NCBI GenBank assembly: GCA_036346255.1
Contig: CM070634.1
Coordinates: 66,792,476 to 66,856,475 of the forward strand
DNA from: Ampelocalamus luodianensis
Lineage: Eukaryota; Streptophyta; Magnoliopsida; Poales; Poaceae
Length of the DNA: 64,000 nucleotides
Direction of reading: 5' to 3'
In this document: piece by piece, positions 35,947 through 47,242 of the stretch
Numbering within the stretch: the first letter of the stretch is position 1
Layout: each line of letters starts with the position of its first letter
Translations under genes and position numbers: made by a program
The notes under the pieces: generated by a model
What the model was told of the DNA's origin: nothing
The model's input: only the letters and a program-made list of their open reading frames with translations
Database searches by the model: none

Positions 35947-36870
35947 TGAAACAAAAGAATGAGATCTTTGAATCAAACAAAAGCAGTAGCGAGGAAAGAG
36001 TTAGCCGAAAGGGTACCCAACACGGCGTCGGGTGCCTCCTGTGCCTCCTCCGCGGAGATGAGGTTGACGCGGCCACTACCCACGCCTTGGGTAGCGGGGA
36101 CAACCTTCTGATCCTGAGAAGAACCACCTCCCTGCCCGCGTCCTCCATTAGGACGAGGGGCCGCTCCATTCCTGTTAGGGCAACTATTGGCATAATGCCC
36201 CTTCTGGTTGCACGAAAAGCAAGTGACCCCGGCAGCCGGATTGCGAGGCCACCTGCTGGTTGCGCGCGCGCGTGGCCGGGCACACGGCTGCGGGCGAGGA
36301 GGCTGGTCTTGGCGGCCTCGGTGGTAGTGAAGCCGCGAGCGGGCCCGGGCGGGCCCGGCACGGGACGGGAGGGCACGCTGTGCGGACCGGCCGGCCTCCC
36401 ACTTGCGCTTGCGGGACTCGCCAGGCGCCTTGCGCTTGTGCTCGGCAACAATGGCCTTGTCCACCAAGGCACGAAAGTCAACAAAGTCCACAATGGAGAG
36501 CTTTGTCTTGCAACTCCTCGGACAAGCCCTCCATGAACTTCTCTGCTTGGCCTCATCGGTGGCCACCTCGGATGGAGCATAACGAGGCCAAGTGGTTGAA
36601 CTTCGTGCAGTACTCCATCAGCGACTTACGCCCTTGCTTGAGCGAGAAACTCCTTCTTCTTGACTTCATCAAGCGGCGGATGTGAGCTCGGCGGAACGCC
36701 GTCGAAACTCATCCCAGAGACTATGTGGCGGCGGGCTGCATGGCCAAGTTCTCCCACCCGAGAGTGCTGCCCCACGAAGGCGATGGGAGGCAAAGAGTGC
36801 CTGTCTGGTCGAGGAGCGAGCAGCGTCGAGCTACGCTCAACTTTGCGCGACCAGTCATCTGCGTCCAAAG
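35947..36870 (-). pseudogene. gag: B2 gag, C-terminal two thirds
   Basis: Reading leftward from the broken edge at 36870: DADDW near 36860, FVGQHSRVGELG, KEFLA, FRALVDKAIVAEHKRKA (about 36440) and a basic, proline-rich stretch. A complete zinc knuckle, C-F-S-C-N-Q-K-G-H-Y-A-N-S-C (CX2CX4HX4C), lies at 36180-36221. VNLISAEEAQEAPDAVLGTL then leads into the protease (about 36000-36070). One open run of 197 codons (36566-35973) covers the second half. The gag start is missing; sequence jumps to an A LTR after GCGTCCAA. Confidence 0.8.
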
Positions 36871-39800
36871 TGCATAACAGCCCTAACTTAGGGTTTGTAT
36901 TTCAAATGTAAAATCTTGAGGAGAAATAAAAACTTTTGTTGTCTCTTCAAATCATTTGAAAGTTCCTACATTTTCCTAGCAAGTTCCATTTTCTAAATTA
37001 AATTCTTGTGAATGGAGATTGTTGTCAGCAAATTCTTAGCCTTCAAACTTGTGATCATCCTCTGAAACTATTTTTCCTAGCATCTTGATCATCCTATCTA
37101 CCTCCCTGAATTATTTCACAATTTTTAGATTTTGTTTGCTATTTCAAATGGCCAAGTCAACTCTGTTTGAAATCTGGTCAAACTCCTGTCAGCAGCTTGT
37201 GAATTTTCTCTAGAACAATGCAGTGCATAAAAGTTCTGGAAAAATTATACAAGATTGTTCTCTGTCTCTAGTAGCTACCATAAAAATTTCGAAATTTTTG
37301 GAGCTCAGGAGCTACCTCTAAAAATTCCCAAACCTTCTCTGTCTTTTAAATCAAATTCTAAAATCACTGTTCCTCGCCCGGACCCAACCTCGGCTCGAGT
37401 CCGACTCGCGCCACTTGACTCGGTCGCGTCAACTAAGCACCGCGCGTGAGTCAATCGATCGTGATCGTCCGATGCAAATCGAGCGATCCACGTCGCGTCG
37501 CGCAACCGACTGTCCGAATGCATACATCAATCTCGACCGTCCATCTCGAGATCCATCGGTCGGCGATGTGATCGAGTCTAACTCGGGCTCGCGCGTTTTC
37601 TGCTGCCGCTGACTTGTGGGCCATACCTGCCGAGCCATTTCCGCCACGTCGCCGCCAGCTCGGCGCCGCCGCGCGCGGCTCTCGCCGGCCGCGCCCACAT
37701 GCGTCTTGCCACCTCACCTCACCGGTCTTTTCACCGCCACCGCCTCACCTCGCCGCCTCCGCCGCTCCTACAAAACCCTCGAAGGCTTTCCTACCTCGTT
37801 TTACGTCTCCATTGCCGTTCTTCTCCGCGAGCTCCAGAGCCGTGGCGCCGTGCGACGCCTCGGCGTTCTCGCTACTCGGTGATCTCGAGCACGGCGATCG
37901 CCACATGGCGTGTTCCACATCCTCGAAGTAAACCCCTCAAGGAATTTCGGGTTTCATCGCTTGTGGAGCTGCGCGTGGCCTTTCTTCTCAAGTCCGGCGA
38001 AACCGCCTTTTCCACCGACGCGTCTTCTCCGGTGAGCTCGGCTCAATTCTTAGCTCGGTGAGCACCACCGACTCCACCTTTCTTCTCCACTCTCTCACTC
38101 GTCCTCTCGTTCACCCGGGCTCCTGTCGCTGCGAATCGCTTTGCGCCGTAGTGGGCTCTCGTCGCGGGCCACTCCGGTGCCTCTCTGCGTCGCCAAACAC
38201 GCCGGTGAGTTCTGGTAACTCATCGATGCCCATCGCGCGCTAAATTTCATTGTCTTCCTCTCTAGTGCGATCGCGCCTTGTCACCCCACCGCCGCCGCCA
38301 AGCTCGTCGCCGCAGCCGCCACCGCGCTTCTCGGCGAACCCGCGACCATCGCGACTTGATGGTCCTCAGCGACCCATTTTGCCCGTCGCCGCACAGCGCC
38401 GTCACTTCCGCCGGCAAGTTCAGTCCAAAGCGGCCCGAGCCTCCTCGTTCTTCTCGTTATTCCTCTGCATGCATGCGGCGGTGGGGCCTCCTTCAAAACC
38501 AATTAGTTAGCTGCTAATCATGATTATGATTGTTCTTTAGTTCACTCTCATGCTTGATCAATATTGGTATTAGAGGTTTGCAAGCATTTTAGTTCTAGTT
38601 CTCTCAGATATTTCCTGTTGTCGTTTTATGTCGATGTCAAAATTGGTTTCATGCTTGCTATTTAGGTCTTGATGAGTTCCTTAGGAAATAGTGTTTGGTA
38701 TGGAATTATGTCATTCGTGATTCCGGATTTTTAAACCCTTGTTGGCATAAGTGATCTAAAGAAGGCATTAATGAATCTAGTGGTTTGTCTCTGTAATTGT
38801 CTTTCCCTCATTACAAAGTGTAGTAAGGTCTTGTAGTGATAGCATGTTTGTAATTGTTAACCTTCCTATATGTTGGTGTAATGCTTAGGTGTGTTAGTAC
38901 CGAAATTTTATTAAGGCCAACCATAATTAGAATTTTGTTTAGCACCTCATAGTTGGATAATTGACTAGTCAAGATTGTCAATAGCTTTTGTAGGTTCCTG
39001 TAATATCGACTTGTAATGGTTGAGTTAGAGAACCTAGTGTTGTTGATTTATTAACTTGATGATTAAATAATAGATGTGCACACAATCACCATCAAAGCTG
39101 CCCAAAGTTTAAAGCGTGTTAGAAGTTTGATTTTGAGGTTAACCTAGCAAATGAGTGGATGGGTCTCTGCAGCAATTATTTGTCATTCTTTGTGATAGTC
39201 TAGCCTTGGTGTATATGTTGGTGTTTGTATAGATGTTTGAGTTTTGCGGTGTTATTCGTTTCTTATTCGCTTGTTTTGTTAATCGTTAGGATTCGATATT
39301 TGCGGCAACCCCGGGGACGATCCTCCGCACCATATTGAGCAACGACAACTGTGCAAGCGGTTTGATCATGATTAATCCCGAGTATTTTAAAGTTTAATAT
39401 TTTGTTTCAAATTGTATGTATGCATCGCTTAATTTGTGTTAAAATGGTTAGTTAAATCAGAGTTTGCATATCTGTAGACAAAATATGGATCTCTACTACC
39501 CGAGCCTAAGTTATTTCTTCGTGATTAGAGATCACCGGATGATCTCTTGTCACTTAGTAGATTCGGGTCAACTTGCTTAGACATGCTTAGCTATCGGTAG
39601 AATCTGGCGGTTATCGACTTTAGTCGGTAACCTTGATCACACAAAATTTACTATAACTTTATGTTTTAGCATTTTACGCTATGTTTATACGCAAAACTAA
39701 AAAATGAAAACAAAAATGGTTTAGACTTGGGCACAATGGTAAGACGGTGTGATCTCGTTGGGTGTGTTGGAAAGGTGCCCGAGTCAATTAAGGACCGAGT

Positions 39801-40948
39801 TACTTGCGCCACCGCATGAGCATTTTGCGTGCTAACCACACTAGAGTATATGGGACCTCTCTTGACCTAGTACTTTGGCGTGTATTGGCTCCGGTCGCAG
39901 GAGGTCGCAGAGGGATGGAGGTGGGAGCATGGTAGTTGTCGAAAAGCTTTATCCCGAGTGGGTAGTTGTCTTTCGGCTTTACCATGTAGCGTATGGTGTT
40001 TCTACCCATCTGAGCGGCTCGGGGTTGATACACAATATTGGAAACAGTCTCAGAGGACTTAGTTGTGACGGCATACCTTCGGAAGTGTGCTTTGGCTTAA
40101 AGCGATGCGAAGTGTGGTACATTGGTACACCCTGCGAGTTAAAACTATTCGAATAGCCTCGTCCCAGGTTATGGACACGCTCGGATACGCCCGTAAGAAC
40201 TAGACTACAACATTTAAATTAAAACTTGATGGGTGGTACGAACTGGGGATTCGTATATTGTTGGGGTGACTATTGGGATAGTCACTTCTAGGTTGTTTAT
40301 CTTTCGCTATTGTTATTAATATCCTTACTGTTATTTCAATCTTAAAAATGAATTGCAAACTTGCCTTCAAACCGTATTACCTTATTGCAAATGAAAATTG
40401 GCTTTATGCAAATAAAACATATGGCCTCCACTAAACAAGCTTTGCATGTAGCATATGAGCAGTCCGCTGGTTCACACGTCAGTCTTGCGGTACAAAGACA
40501 ATCTTTGTACTGTGTGCTTTGCTTAATGTTTTTGTTGCAGAGGAAGAAGGTGAGCCTCGTGGTCCTCACTTGTGAGCTGGCTTTGTCGCTCGTGGGTGAC
40601 GACTAGGCTTGGCGGTCGGTCGGGCCGATGCCTTGTGGGTTGAAGGCACACTTGATTGGCTTTGTTTATAGCCATCTTATGGCACTTTTAGCTTCATTGT
40701 CTTTTGTTGTTATTTGTGTATCTTGTGGCGATCGGCCATTGTGCATAATATTGTTACTATTTGTTTATCTTCCGTTTGGAAGTGTGGTGTTTGGACTCTA
40801 TGTGTGGAATGGAGTTGATGTCTAATTTTGTACCGGGTGTGTATCTTGCTTTAGAAGTATACATATCTCGAGGATCGATTTATTTGATTTGTGATGCTAG
40901 GACCAGTGGTTGGTTAAGCATTACAAACCAAATAAACTGGTCCTCACA
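36871..40948 (+). repeat. A2 3' LTR
   Basis: It begins TGCATAACAGCCC in place of TGTAACAGCCC, directly against truncated B2 gag, and ends GGTCCTCACA before the TGTAT duplication. It shares TTTTCCTAGCAAG with the A2 5' LTR. A GC-rich block (about 37380-38500), hairpin I (39609-39632), the palindrome (about 40146), hairpin II (about 40265), hairpin III (about 40491-40511), microexon-like site (about 40541) and hairpin IV are present. Confidence 0.85.
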
Positions 40949-40953
40949 TGTAT
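40949..40953. repeat. Right target-site duplication of A2 (TGTAT)
   Basis: It is identical to 5204-5208 and is continued by GCATTGCTTAATTTG, the right half of the A1 5' LTR. Confidence 0.9.
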
Positions 40954-42480
40954 GCATTGCTTAATTTGTGTTAAATTGATTAGTTAAATCCGTGTTTGCA
41001 TATCCTGTAGACAAAATATTGATCTCTACTACCGAGCCTAGGTTATTTGTGATTAGAGATCATTTGGATGATTTCTTGTCACTTAGTAGATTCGGGTCAA
41101 CTTGCTTAGACATGCTTAGCTATCGGTAGAATCAGGCGGTTATCGACTTTAGTCGGTAACCTTGATCACACAAAATTTACTATAACTTTATGTTTTAGCA
41201 TTTCTGCTATGTTTATCTGCAAAACTAAAAATGAAAACAAAAATGGTTTAGACTTGGGCACAATGGTAAGACTGGTGTGATCTGTTGGGTGTATTGAAAG
41301 GTGCCCGAGTCAATTAAGGACCGAGTTACTTGCGCCACCGTCTTCGAGCATTTTGCGTGCTAACCACACTAGAGTATATGGGACCTCTCTTGACCTAGTA
41401 CTTTGGCGTGTATTGGCTCCGGGTCGCAGGAGGTCGCAGGAGGGATGGAGGTGGGAGCATGGTAGTTGTCCGAAAAGCTTTATCCTGAGTGGGTAGTTGT
41501 CTTTTCGGCTTTACCATGTAAGCGTATGGTGTTTCTACCCATCTGACGGCTCGAGGTTGATACACAATATTGGAAACAGATCTCGTAGGACTTAGTCTTG
41601 GCATACCTTGGAAGTGTGCTTTGGCTTAAAGGCGATGCGAAGTGTGGGTACATTGGTACACCTGCGGGGTTAAAACTATTCGAATAGCCTCGTCCTAGGT
41701 TATGGACACGCTCGGATCGCCCGTAAGAACTAGACTACAACATTTAAATTAAAACTTGATGGGTGAGTACAGAATGGGATTAGTGCTATTGTTGGGGTGA
41801 CTATTGGGATAGTCACTTCTAGGTTGTTTATCTTTCGCTATTGTTATTAATATCCTTCTTTATTATTTCAATCTTAAAAATGAATTGCAAACTTGCCTTC
41901 AAACTCAGTATTACCTTATTGCAAATGAAAATTGGCTTTATGCAAATAAAACATATGGCCTCCACTAAACAAGCTCGCATGTAGCATATGAACAGTGCCG
42001 CTAGTTCACACGTCGGTCTTATGGGTACAAAGACAATCTTTGTACTCGGTGCTTTGCTTAATGTTTTTGTTGCGAGAGGAAGAAGGTGAGCCTCGGGGTC
42101 CTCACTTCAGTGAGTGTCTTTGTCGCCGTGGGTGACGACTAGGCTTAGCGGTCGGTCGGATGCCTTGTGGGTTGAAGGCACACCGATTGGCTTTGTTTAT
42201 AGCCATCTTATGGCACTTTTGCTTCCATTGTCTTTTTGTTGTTATTTGTGTATCTTGTGGCGATCGGCCATTATCCATAATATTGTTACTATTTGTTTAT
42301 CTTCCGTTTGGAAGTGTGGTGTTTGGACTCTATGTGTGGAATGGAGTTGATGTCTAATTTTGTACCGGTGTGTATATTGCTCAGGAAGTATACATATCTC
42401 GAGGATCGATTTATTTGATTTGTGATGCTAGGACCGGTGGTTGGTTAAGCATTACAAACCAAATAAGCCGGGTCCTCACA
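40954..42480 (+). repeat. A1 5' LTR, right part
   Basis: It continues the LTR broken at 5208 and ends GGGTCCTCACA. Hairpin I is at 41138-41161, the palindrome at about 41666, hairpin II at about 41797 and hairpin III at about 42025. Hairpin IV lies just before the end. It shares TTAAATTGATT with 49837 in the A1 3' LTR. Confidence 0.85.
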
Positions 42481-42484
42481 AAGT

Positions 42485-42496
42485 TGGTATCGAGCC
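42485..42496 (+). other. A1 primer-binding site, shortened
   Basis: TGGTATCGAGCC stands four bases after the LTR. Two bases are missing compared with TGGTATCAGAGCC at 9241. Confidence 0.8.
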
Positions 42497-42902
42497 ATTC
42501 GACCGTAGCAACCCAAGCATAGTCGTCTTTAGGATATTTTGAAAAAGCTTAATTTCAAAGTATAAAAGGGTTTATGAAAACCTAGGCAGATTCTCGATTT
42601 TACTCCTTACCTATCTTAGCCTTCTACTCTCATCTTACTCTAATTTGAGTTTAAAACTTGGTTTCTCTCTTTCCTTTCAAAAGATAGTTACTCTTGGTAG
42701 AATCGGTCTTTGGGAGAACCATAGAGAATTAAGTCTAAGTAAAATTTGTGGGAGCATAAGGGTAAGATATGTATGAGTTGCTATGTGTCCGATTTTTGCT
42801 GGTCGAACTTTATCCTGCCTTGTGTTTGTTTCTGGACTGCTTTCATGAATTTTGGGCTTTCTTGCTCTTAAATTTGTTGCTAACTTGTCTTAAGTAAAAC
42901 AG
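42497..42902 (+). other. A1 leader
   Basis: Non-coding leader, nearly the same as 9254-9648, ending in CTTAAGTAAAACAG before the gag ATG. No open frame is supported. Confidence 0.65.
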
Positions 42903-43980
42903 ATGGCCGGGAGAACGCGTGGTAGTCAGCAGGCTGGTCATGATGAGGAGCTTCCCCCTCCTCCGACCATGGCTGAGGTGCTCGCTCAGATCGAGCGAAA
43001 CCGCATGGACCAGACACGCATCTTGGAGGTTATTGCTGAGAATACCTCCACTCCTGCCGGTGGTGGCGGCCACCGTGCTCGCGGGGACTTGCGAGTTCCT
43101 CCGTACCACACCGCCGACTTTCTCCGCTCGAGGACCCTCTCGATGCGGACGATTGGCTGCGCATGGTTGGCGAAACTCAACATAGCTCGCTGCGAGCGCG
43201 CAGACAAGGCACTTTTCGCGTCCCACCGCCTTGAGGGCGCGGCACTCTCATGGTGGGAGAACTATCTCGCCATGCGGCCCGCGCCATGTGGTCGCGTGGG
43301 AGGAGTTCAGATCAGCTTTACGTCGGGCCCACATCACGATGGCCCGATGAAGTCTGAAGAAAAGGAGTTCCTCGCGCTCAAGCAAGGGCGCAAATCTGTG
43401 ACGGAGTACCTTTACGAGTTCAATCATCTGGCTCGTTATGCTCCGGGTGAGGTGGCCTCAGATGAGGCTAAGCAGGAGAAGTTTATGGATGGCTTGTCCG
43501 AGGAGCTGCAGGACAAGTTATCTATTGTGGACTTCTCAGATTTTCAGGCCTTGGTAGATAAGGCCATTGTTGCAGAGCATAAGGCAAAGGCGCTGGGCGA
43601 GTCCCGCAAGCGCAAATGGGAGGCGCATCAGTCTACTCACACCAGCCTCGTTCGTCCTCGGTGGGCGGCCTGATGGCCCGTCTTTTGCTCCACCGCGCCG
43701 AGACCATCTGCACCAGCTCCTCGCCCACCGCAGCGTGTTTCAGCCACGTGCGCTGCGATCCAGCAGAGAGCGGTCTCGCAATCCGCGGCCGAGGTGACTT
43801 GTTTTTTGCCACAACAAGGGCCATTATGCGAATGCTCCTCAGTGTTGCAGCGGCCCCTCGTCCTAATGGAGGACGCGGCGAGAGCGTCACCCGCGACGAG
43901 AAGATTATTCGGAAGACCGAGTGCGGCGGCCGCGAGTCAACCATCTTTCACCGAGGAGGCTCAGGGGCGCGGATGTGTGA
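42903..43980 (+). pseudogene. gag: A1 gag (lightly frameshifted)
   Basis: This is the best-preserved family A gag. The ATG at 42903 opens a frame of 256 codons. MAGRTRGSQQAG, EELPPPPTMAEVLAQIERN and ILEVIAENTS come first. A compensated shift affects the SEDPLDADDWLR segment near 43130, where CTCGAGGACC stands for CTCTGAGGACC. Then come LEGAALSWWENYLAM (about 43230), FLALKQGRKSVTEYLYEFN, ARYAPGEVASDEAKQEKFM and KLSIVDFSDFQALVDKAI. The frame is lost near 43670 in the basic linker. The zinc knuckle at about 43802-43835 has lost two bases after the first cysteine codon. It then runs into the protease. Confidence 0.8.
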
Positions 43981-44420
43981 TTGGTACACTTCTTGTTAAT
44001 TCTCGCCCTGCGGTATTATTTGATTACGAGCATCGCATTCTTTATTTCAAGATCATTTGCTGCTGTTAGTGGTCTTCGCCAGTGTTCCTTTGGGAGTTCC
44101 TTTGCTCATCCGCTCTCGGGAATCGGAAATGAGAGCCGATTCTGATGTCGGGATGTTTCTATCATAGTTGAAGGAGTGGGATTTTTGGCAAATCTCATTC
44201 TGCTCAGTTCAGCGAGTCTGGATGTGATCCTTGGCATGGATTGGTTGTCCCAACACTTGGGGCAAATCGATTGTGCCAGGAAGATTGTCTATCTTACCAG
44301 CCCTTCGGGTGAGCAAGTCGGGTTTCGCCACGCCTTGTGGGCCGTGTCTATGTGCATTAGAAGCAAAGCCACCTTGCAAATTCAAGATGTTCCCATAGTA
44401 TCCGACTTTGTGGATGTCTT
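43981..44420 (+). pseudogene. pol: A1 protease
   Basis: The aspartic protease that cuts the polyprotein. GTLLVNSRPAVLFD leads to the active site near 44020, where GATTACGAGCATCG stands for the expected D-S-G-A-S codons. PLLIRSRESEMRADS follows near 44100. The conserved end SLDVILGMDWLSQHLGQID is in frame at about 44210-44270. Frame breaks fall at the active site and near 44160. Confidence 0.7.
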
Positions 44421-45250
44421 TCACGAAGATTTGCACAGGATGCCTCGGTTCGAGATCCGAGTTTGCCATCGAGTTCTTGCCCGCATCGCTCCGATTTCGA
44501 AGGCGCCGTATCGGATGCCTCCCAATGAGCTAGAAGAATTGAAGAAGCAGCTTGGCGAGCTCCAAGCAAAGGGTTTCATCCGTCCCAGTTCATCTCCTTG
44601 GGGTTGTCCGGTGATCTTTGTGAAGAAGAAGGACAAGACTTTGCGCATGTGTGTTGATTACCGTCCTCTCAATGAGGTGGCGGTGAAGAACAAATATCCT
44701 CGCCCGCATTGATGATCTTTTGACCGCTTGTGCGGAGCTCAAGTGTTCTCCAAGATTGATCCGAGATCGGGCTATCATCAAGTCGGATCGGGCGAGGATA
44801 TTCGAAGACGGCCTTCACTACTCGTTATGGTGCATGCAGTACACGTCATGTCTTTTGGTTTCACCAATGCTCCAGCGTTGTTCATGAACCTTATGAATTC
44901 CGTATTCATGGAGTATTTGGACAAATTTGTGGTGGTTTTATTGATGACATTCTTATCTATTCCAAGATCAAGCGAGCATGCCGAGCATCCAAGATTGTTT
45001 TGGGCAAGTTGCGGAACATCGGCTATATGCAAAGTTCAAAGAAATGTGAGTTAGTTGAAGGAAGTGGCATTCTTGGGCCATGTTCTTTCACCGAGGCATA
45101 TTTGTGGATCCCAAAGAAAGTCGACATGTTCTATCTTGGGGCCACCAAGTCGATCAGCGATGTGCGGAGTTTTCTTGGTTTAGCGGGCTACTATCGCCGC
45201 TTTATCGAGAACTTCTCCAAAATCGCAGCCGATGATCGAATTGCTTAAGA
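44421..45250 (+). pseudogene. pol: A1 reverse transcriptase
   Basis: It copies element RNA into DNA. The stretch ISKAPYRMPPNELEELKKQL, GELQAKGFIRPSSSPWGCPV and KTLRMCVDYRPLNEV is intact up to about 44700. The palm continues with KIDPRSGYHQV (about 44750), FGFTNAPALFMNLMNSVFME (about 44857-44915) and the catalytic FIDD at 44937-44948, in a frame shifted from the codons before it. FLGHVL-like and RSFLGLAGYYRRFIENFSKI (about 45167-45226) mark the thumb and connection. Confidence 0.8.
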
Positions 45251-45720
45251 AGGACAAGAAGTTTGTATGGTCCTCTGCTTGTGATGAGAGCTTTGAGCTC
45301 AAACAACATTGACTTGGCTCCGGTCCTCACTCTTCACGATATCCGCAAGAGCTTGATATTTATTGTGATGCCTCTCGTCGGGGACTTGGGTGTGTTCTTA
45401 TGCGGGAAGGCAAGCGGTTGCCTATGCATCCAGCGATTGAGACCTCACGAGCTCAACTATCCCACCCATGATTTAGAGCTTGCTGCGGTGGTTCATGCAC
45501 TCAAGATTTGGCGGCATTATTTGATCGGTAATCACGTGAGGTGTATTCCACCACAAGAGTTTGAAATACTTATTCACTCGGCGGATCTGAACCTCGAGCG
45601 GAGAGATGGCTAGAATTAATCAAAGATTATGACATGGGTATTCGGTATCATCCGGCAAAGCCAATGTGGTTCTTGATGCACTTAGTCGAAAGGTGTATTG
45701 CAATACTTTGATGATCCAAG
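45251..45720 (+). pseudogene. pol: A1 RNase H
   Basis: It removes RNA from the RNA-DNA hybrid. KDKKFVWSSACDESF (about 45255-45300) leads in. The first catalytic aspartate lies in IYCDASRRGLGCVLM (about 45358-45400), the glutamate in NYPTHDLELAAVVHALKIW (about 45455-45512). The HKSLKYLFT strand (about 45553) has lost a base. LELIKDYDMGI and the ADALSRKVY end are at about 45610-45700. Confidence 0.75.
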
Positions 45721-46930
45721 AAAAGAAACTGCGCTTCTTGCGAGAATTCCGCCTCAACTTGGGTTTGGTTGAGCATGGTTCCTTGTCGCCTTGGTTGTGC
45801 AACCAACCTTGGTGGATCGAATCAAGGCGCAAGACAAGAATCGATGATGGCGTGGGTAAAATCAAGCGAACATCGAGGATGGTTCAACCAAGTGTTTCAC
45901 TGTAAGATGAACACGGTGTTGTATGGTTTGGGCAGCGTCTGCGTGGTCCCAAAGATCCCGAGTTGCGGATTTGATCCTTCGGAAGCCCATGATTCGCCTT
46001 TGTCCATCCATCCGGGCTACCAAGATGTACCAAGATCTGCGTCGAGAGATTCGTGGACTCGCATGAAGCGCGAGATTGCGGTGTTCGTGGCCGATGTGGC
46101 GTATGTTGTCGCGTCAAGGCCGAGCATCGGCGTCGGTGGTCTTCTTCACCCTTACCTATTCCGAATGGAAGTGGATTACAGAGGCATGGATTTTATCATC
46201 GGTCCGCCCTGCATTCTTGGGGAAGGATGCATTATGGGTTATAATTGATCGATTGACGGGTGGCCCATTTCCTTCCAAAGGCGATCGAAGATTGATGTGA
46301 ATCGCCTAGCGGATCTTTACATATCCCGCATTGTGAGTGCGCATGGTGTGCCACTTAACGATAGTGTCGATCGTGGCTCTCTTTTCACTTCCGATTTTGG
46401 CACGACTGCAGAGGCCATGGGTACCGTCTTTCCTTCACTCGCCTATCATCCTCGGTCGATGGTCGACGGAGCGAGTCAACCAAGTTCTAGAAGATATGCT
46501 CGTGCTTGTGTTCTCTCCTACGGAAAGAATTGGGAGAAGTGCCTACCGCTTGCCGAATTCTCCTACAACAACGACTTCGAGGCCGCCTCGGTATGGCACC
46601 GCTTGAGGCCTTGTATGGACGGCACTGCGAACACCATTGAACCGGTCGAAGCGGTGAAAGGCGGTTCTTTGGCGGATTCGATCAATGAGGCCGAAAGTCA
46701 AGTGCGATCGATCGTGAGCACTTGCGCGTAGCTCGACCGAGCGAAAGAGCTATGCGGTCGGCGTCGCCGTGAGCTGAGTTTCCACCAACGACTTTGTGTA
46801 TCTCAAAGTCTCACCTCCGAAAGGTCATCGTCGCTTTGCGTCAAGGGCAAATTGGCTCCTCGGTATGCCGGACCCTACCGCATCATCGATAGAGTGGGAG
46901 CTGTTGCATACAAGTTAGAATTGCCACTAC
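45721..46930 (+). pseudogene. pol: A1 integrase
   Basis: The linker EFRLNLGLVEHGSL leads in. The zinc-binding part has VPKIPSCGFDPSEAHDSPLS and HPGYQDVPRS (about 45945-46030), then a C-x2-C pair at 46095-46106. The catalytic core shows RGMDFI (about 46182), a DRGSLFTS strand (about 46370) with a missing base, and the glutamate region ASQPSSRRY in a shifted frame (about 46475). APLEALYGRH-like codons follow (about 46600). The GPYRIIDRVGAVAYKLEL module lies at about 46868-46922. Confidence 0.75.
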
Positions 46931-46940
46931 ACTTGAAGGG

Positions 46941-47204
46941 GTGCATGATGTTTTCCATGTGTCGCAATTGAAGAAGTGCCTCCGTGTTCCGGTTGAGGAA
47001 ACACCATTGGAAAATATCGATGTGCAGGAAGATCTGTCTTATCGTGAGCGCCCCGTTCGTATCCTCGAAGAAGCTGAACGCAGAACAAGGAACCGTGTGA
47101 TCAAGTTCCTTAAAGTTCAGTGGTCAAACCACTCCGAGGATGAAGCCACGTGGGAGCGGGAAGATCGTCTCCGAGCAGATTACCCATCCTTCTTCTCCCA
47201 GTGA
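46941..47204 (+). pseudogene. pol: A1 chromodomain, C-terminus of pol
   Basis: An open, intact 87-codon stretch ends at a stop at 47202-47204. HDVFHVSQLKKCLRVPVEET is the end of the integrase extension. After a linker with PVRILEEAERRTRNR comes the chromodomain core IKFLKVQWSNHSEDEATWE and DRLRADYPSFFSQ. Such domains guide Tekay-type chromoviruses to chromatin marks. Only one or two of the usual aromatic cage positions are kept, which is normal for this subgroup. Confidence 0.85.
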
Positions 47205-47230
47205 TCAGAATCTCGGGGCGAGATTCCTGT

Positions 47231-47242
47231 AAGGGGGGGAGA
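47231..47242 (+). other. A1 polypurine tract
   Basis: AAGGGGGGGAGA lies two bases before the 3' LTR start and 26 bases after the pol stop. It is the primer site for plus-strand synthesis. Confidence 0.85.

Larger units (their letters stand above)
20122..36870 (-). mobile_element. B2: family B element, interrupted by A3
   Basis: The pol part is 20122-23083 and the gag part is 35947-36870, both minus strand. They are the two sides of one element: the protease lies at the right edge of the left piece, and the gag/protease linker lies at the left edge of the right piece. In B1 these are continuous around 56270-56350. Both ends are missing. The chromodomain and 3' LTR are lost at the gap, and the gag start, leader and 5' LTR are lost at 36870. 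Confidence 0.75.
5209..40948 (+). mobile_element. A2: family A element inserted in the A1 5' LTR
   Basis: The 5' LTR is 5209-9236, the primer-binding site 9241-9253, gag 9649 to about 10735, pol about 10736-13903, and the 3' LTR 36871-40948, with perfect TGTAT flanks. The internal region breaks off just after the chromodomain. The expected polypurine tract and LTR start are replaced by 23 kb of other sequence: scrambled C, B and A pieces, an N gap, and B2 with A3 inside. How much of that 23 kb is a true nested insertion and how much is a misjoin is unclear. Confidence 0.75.
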
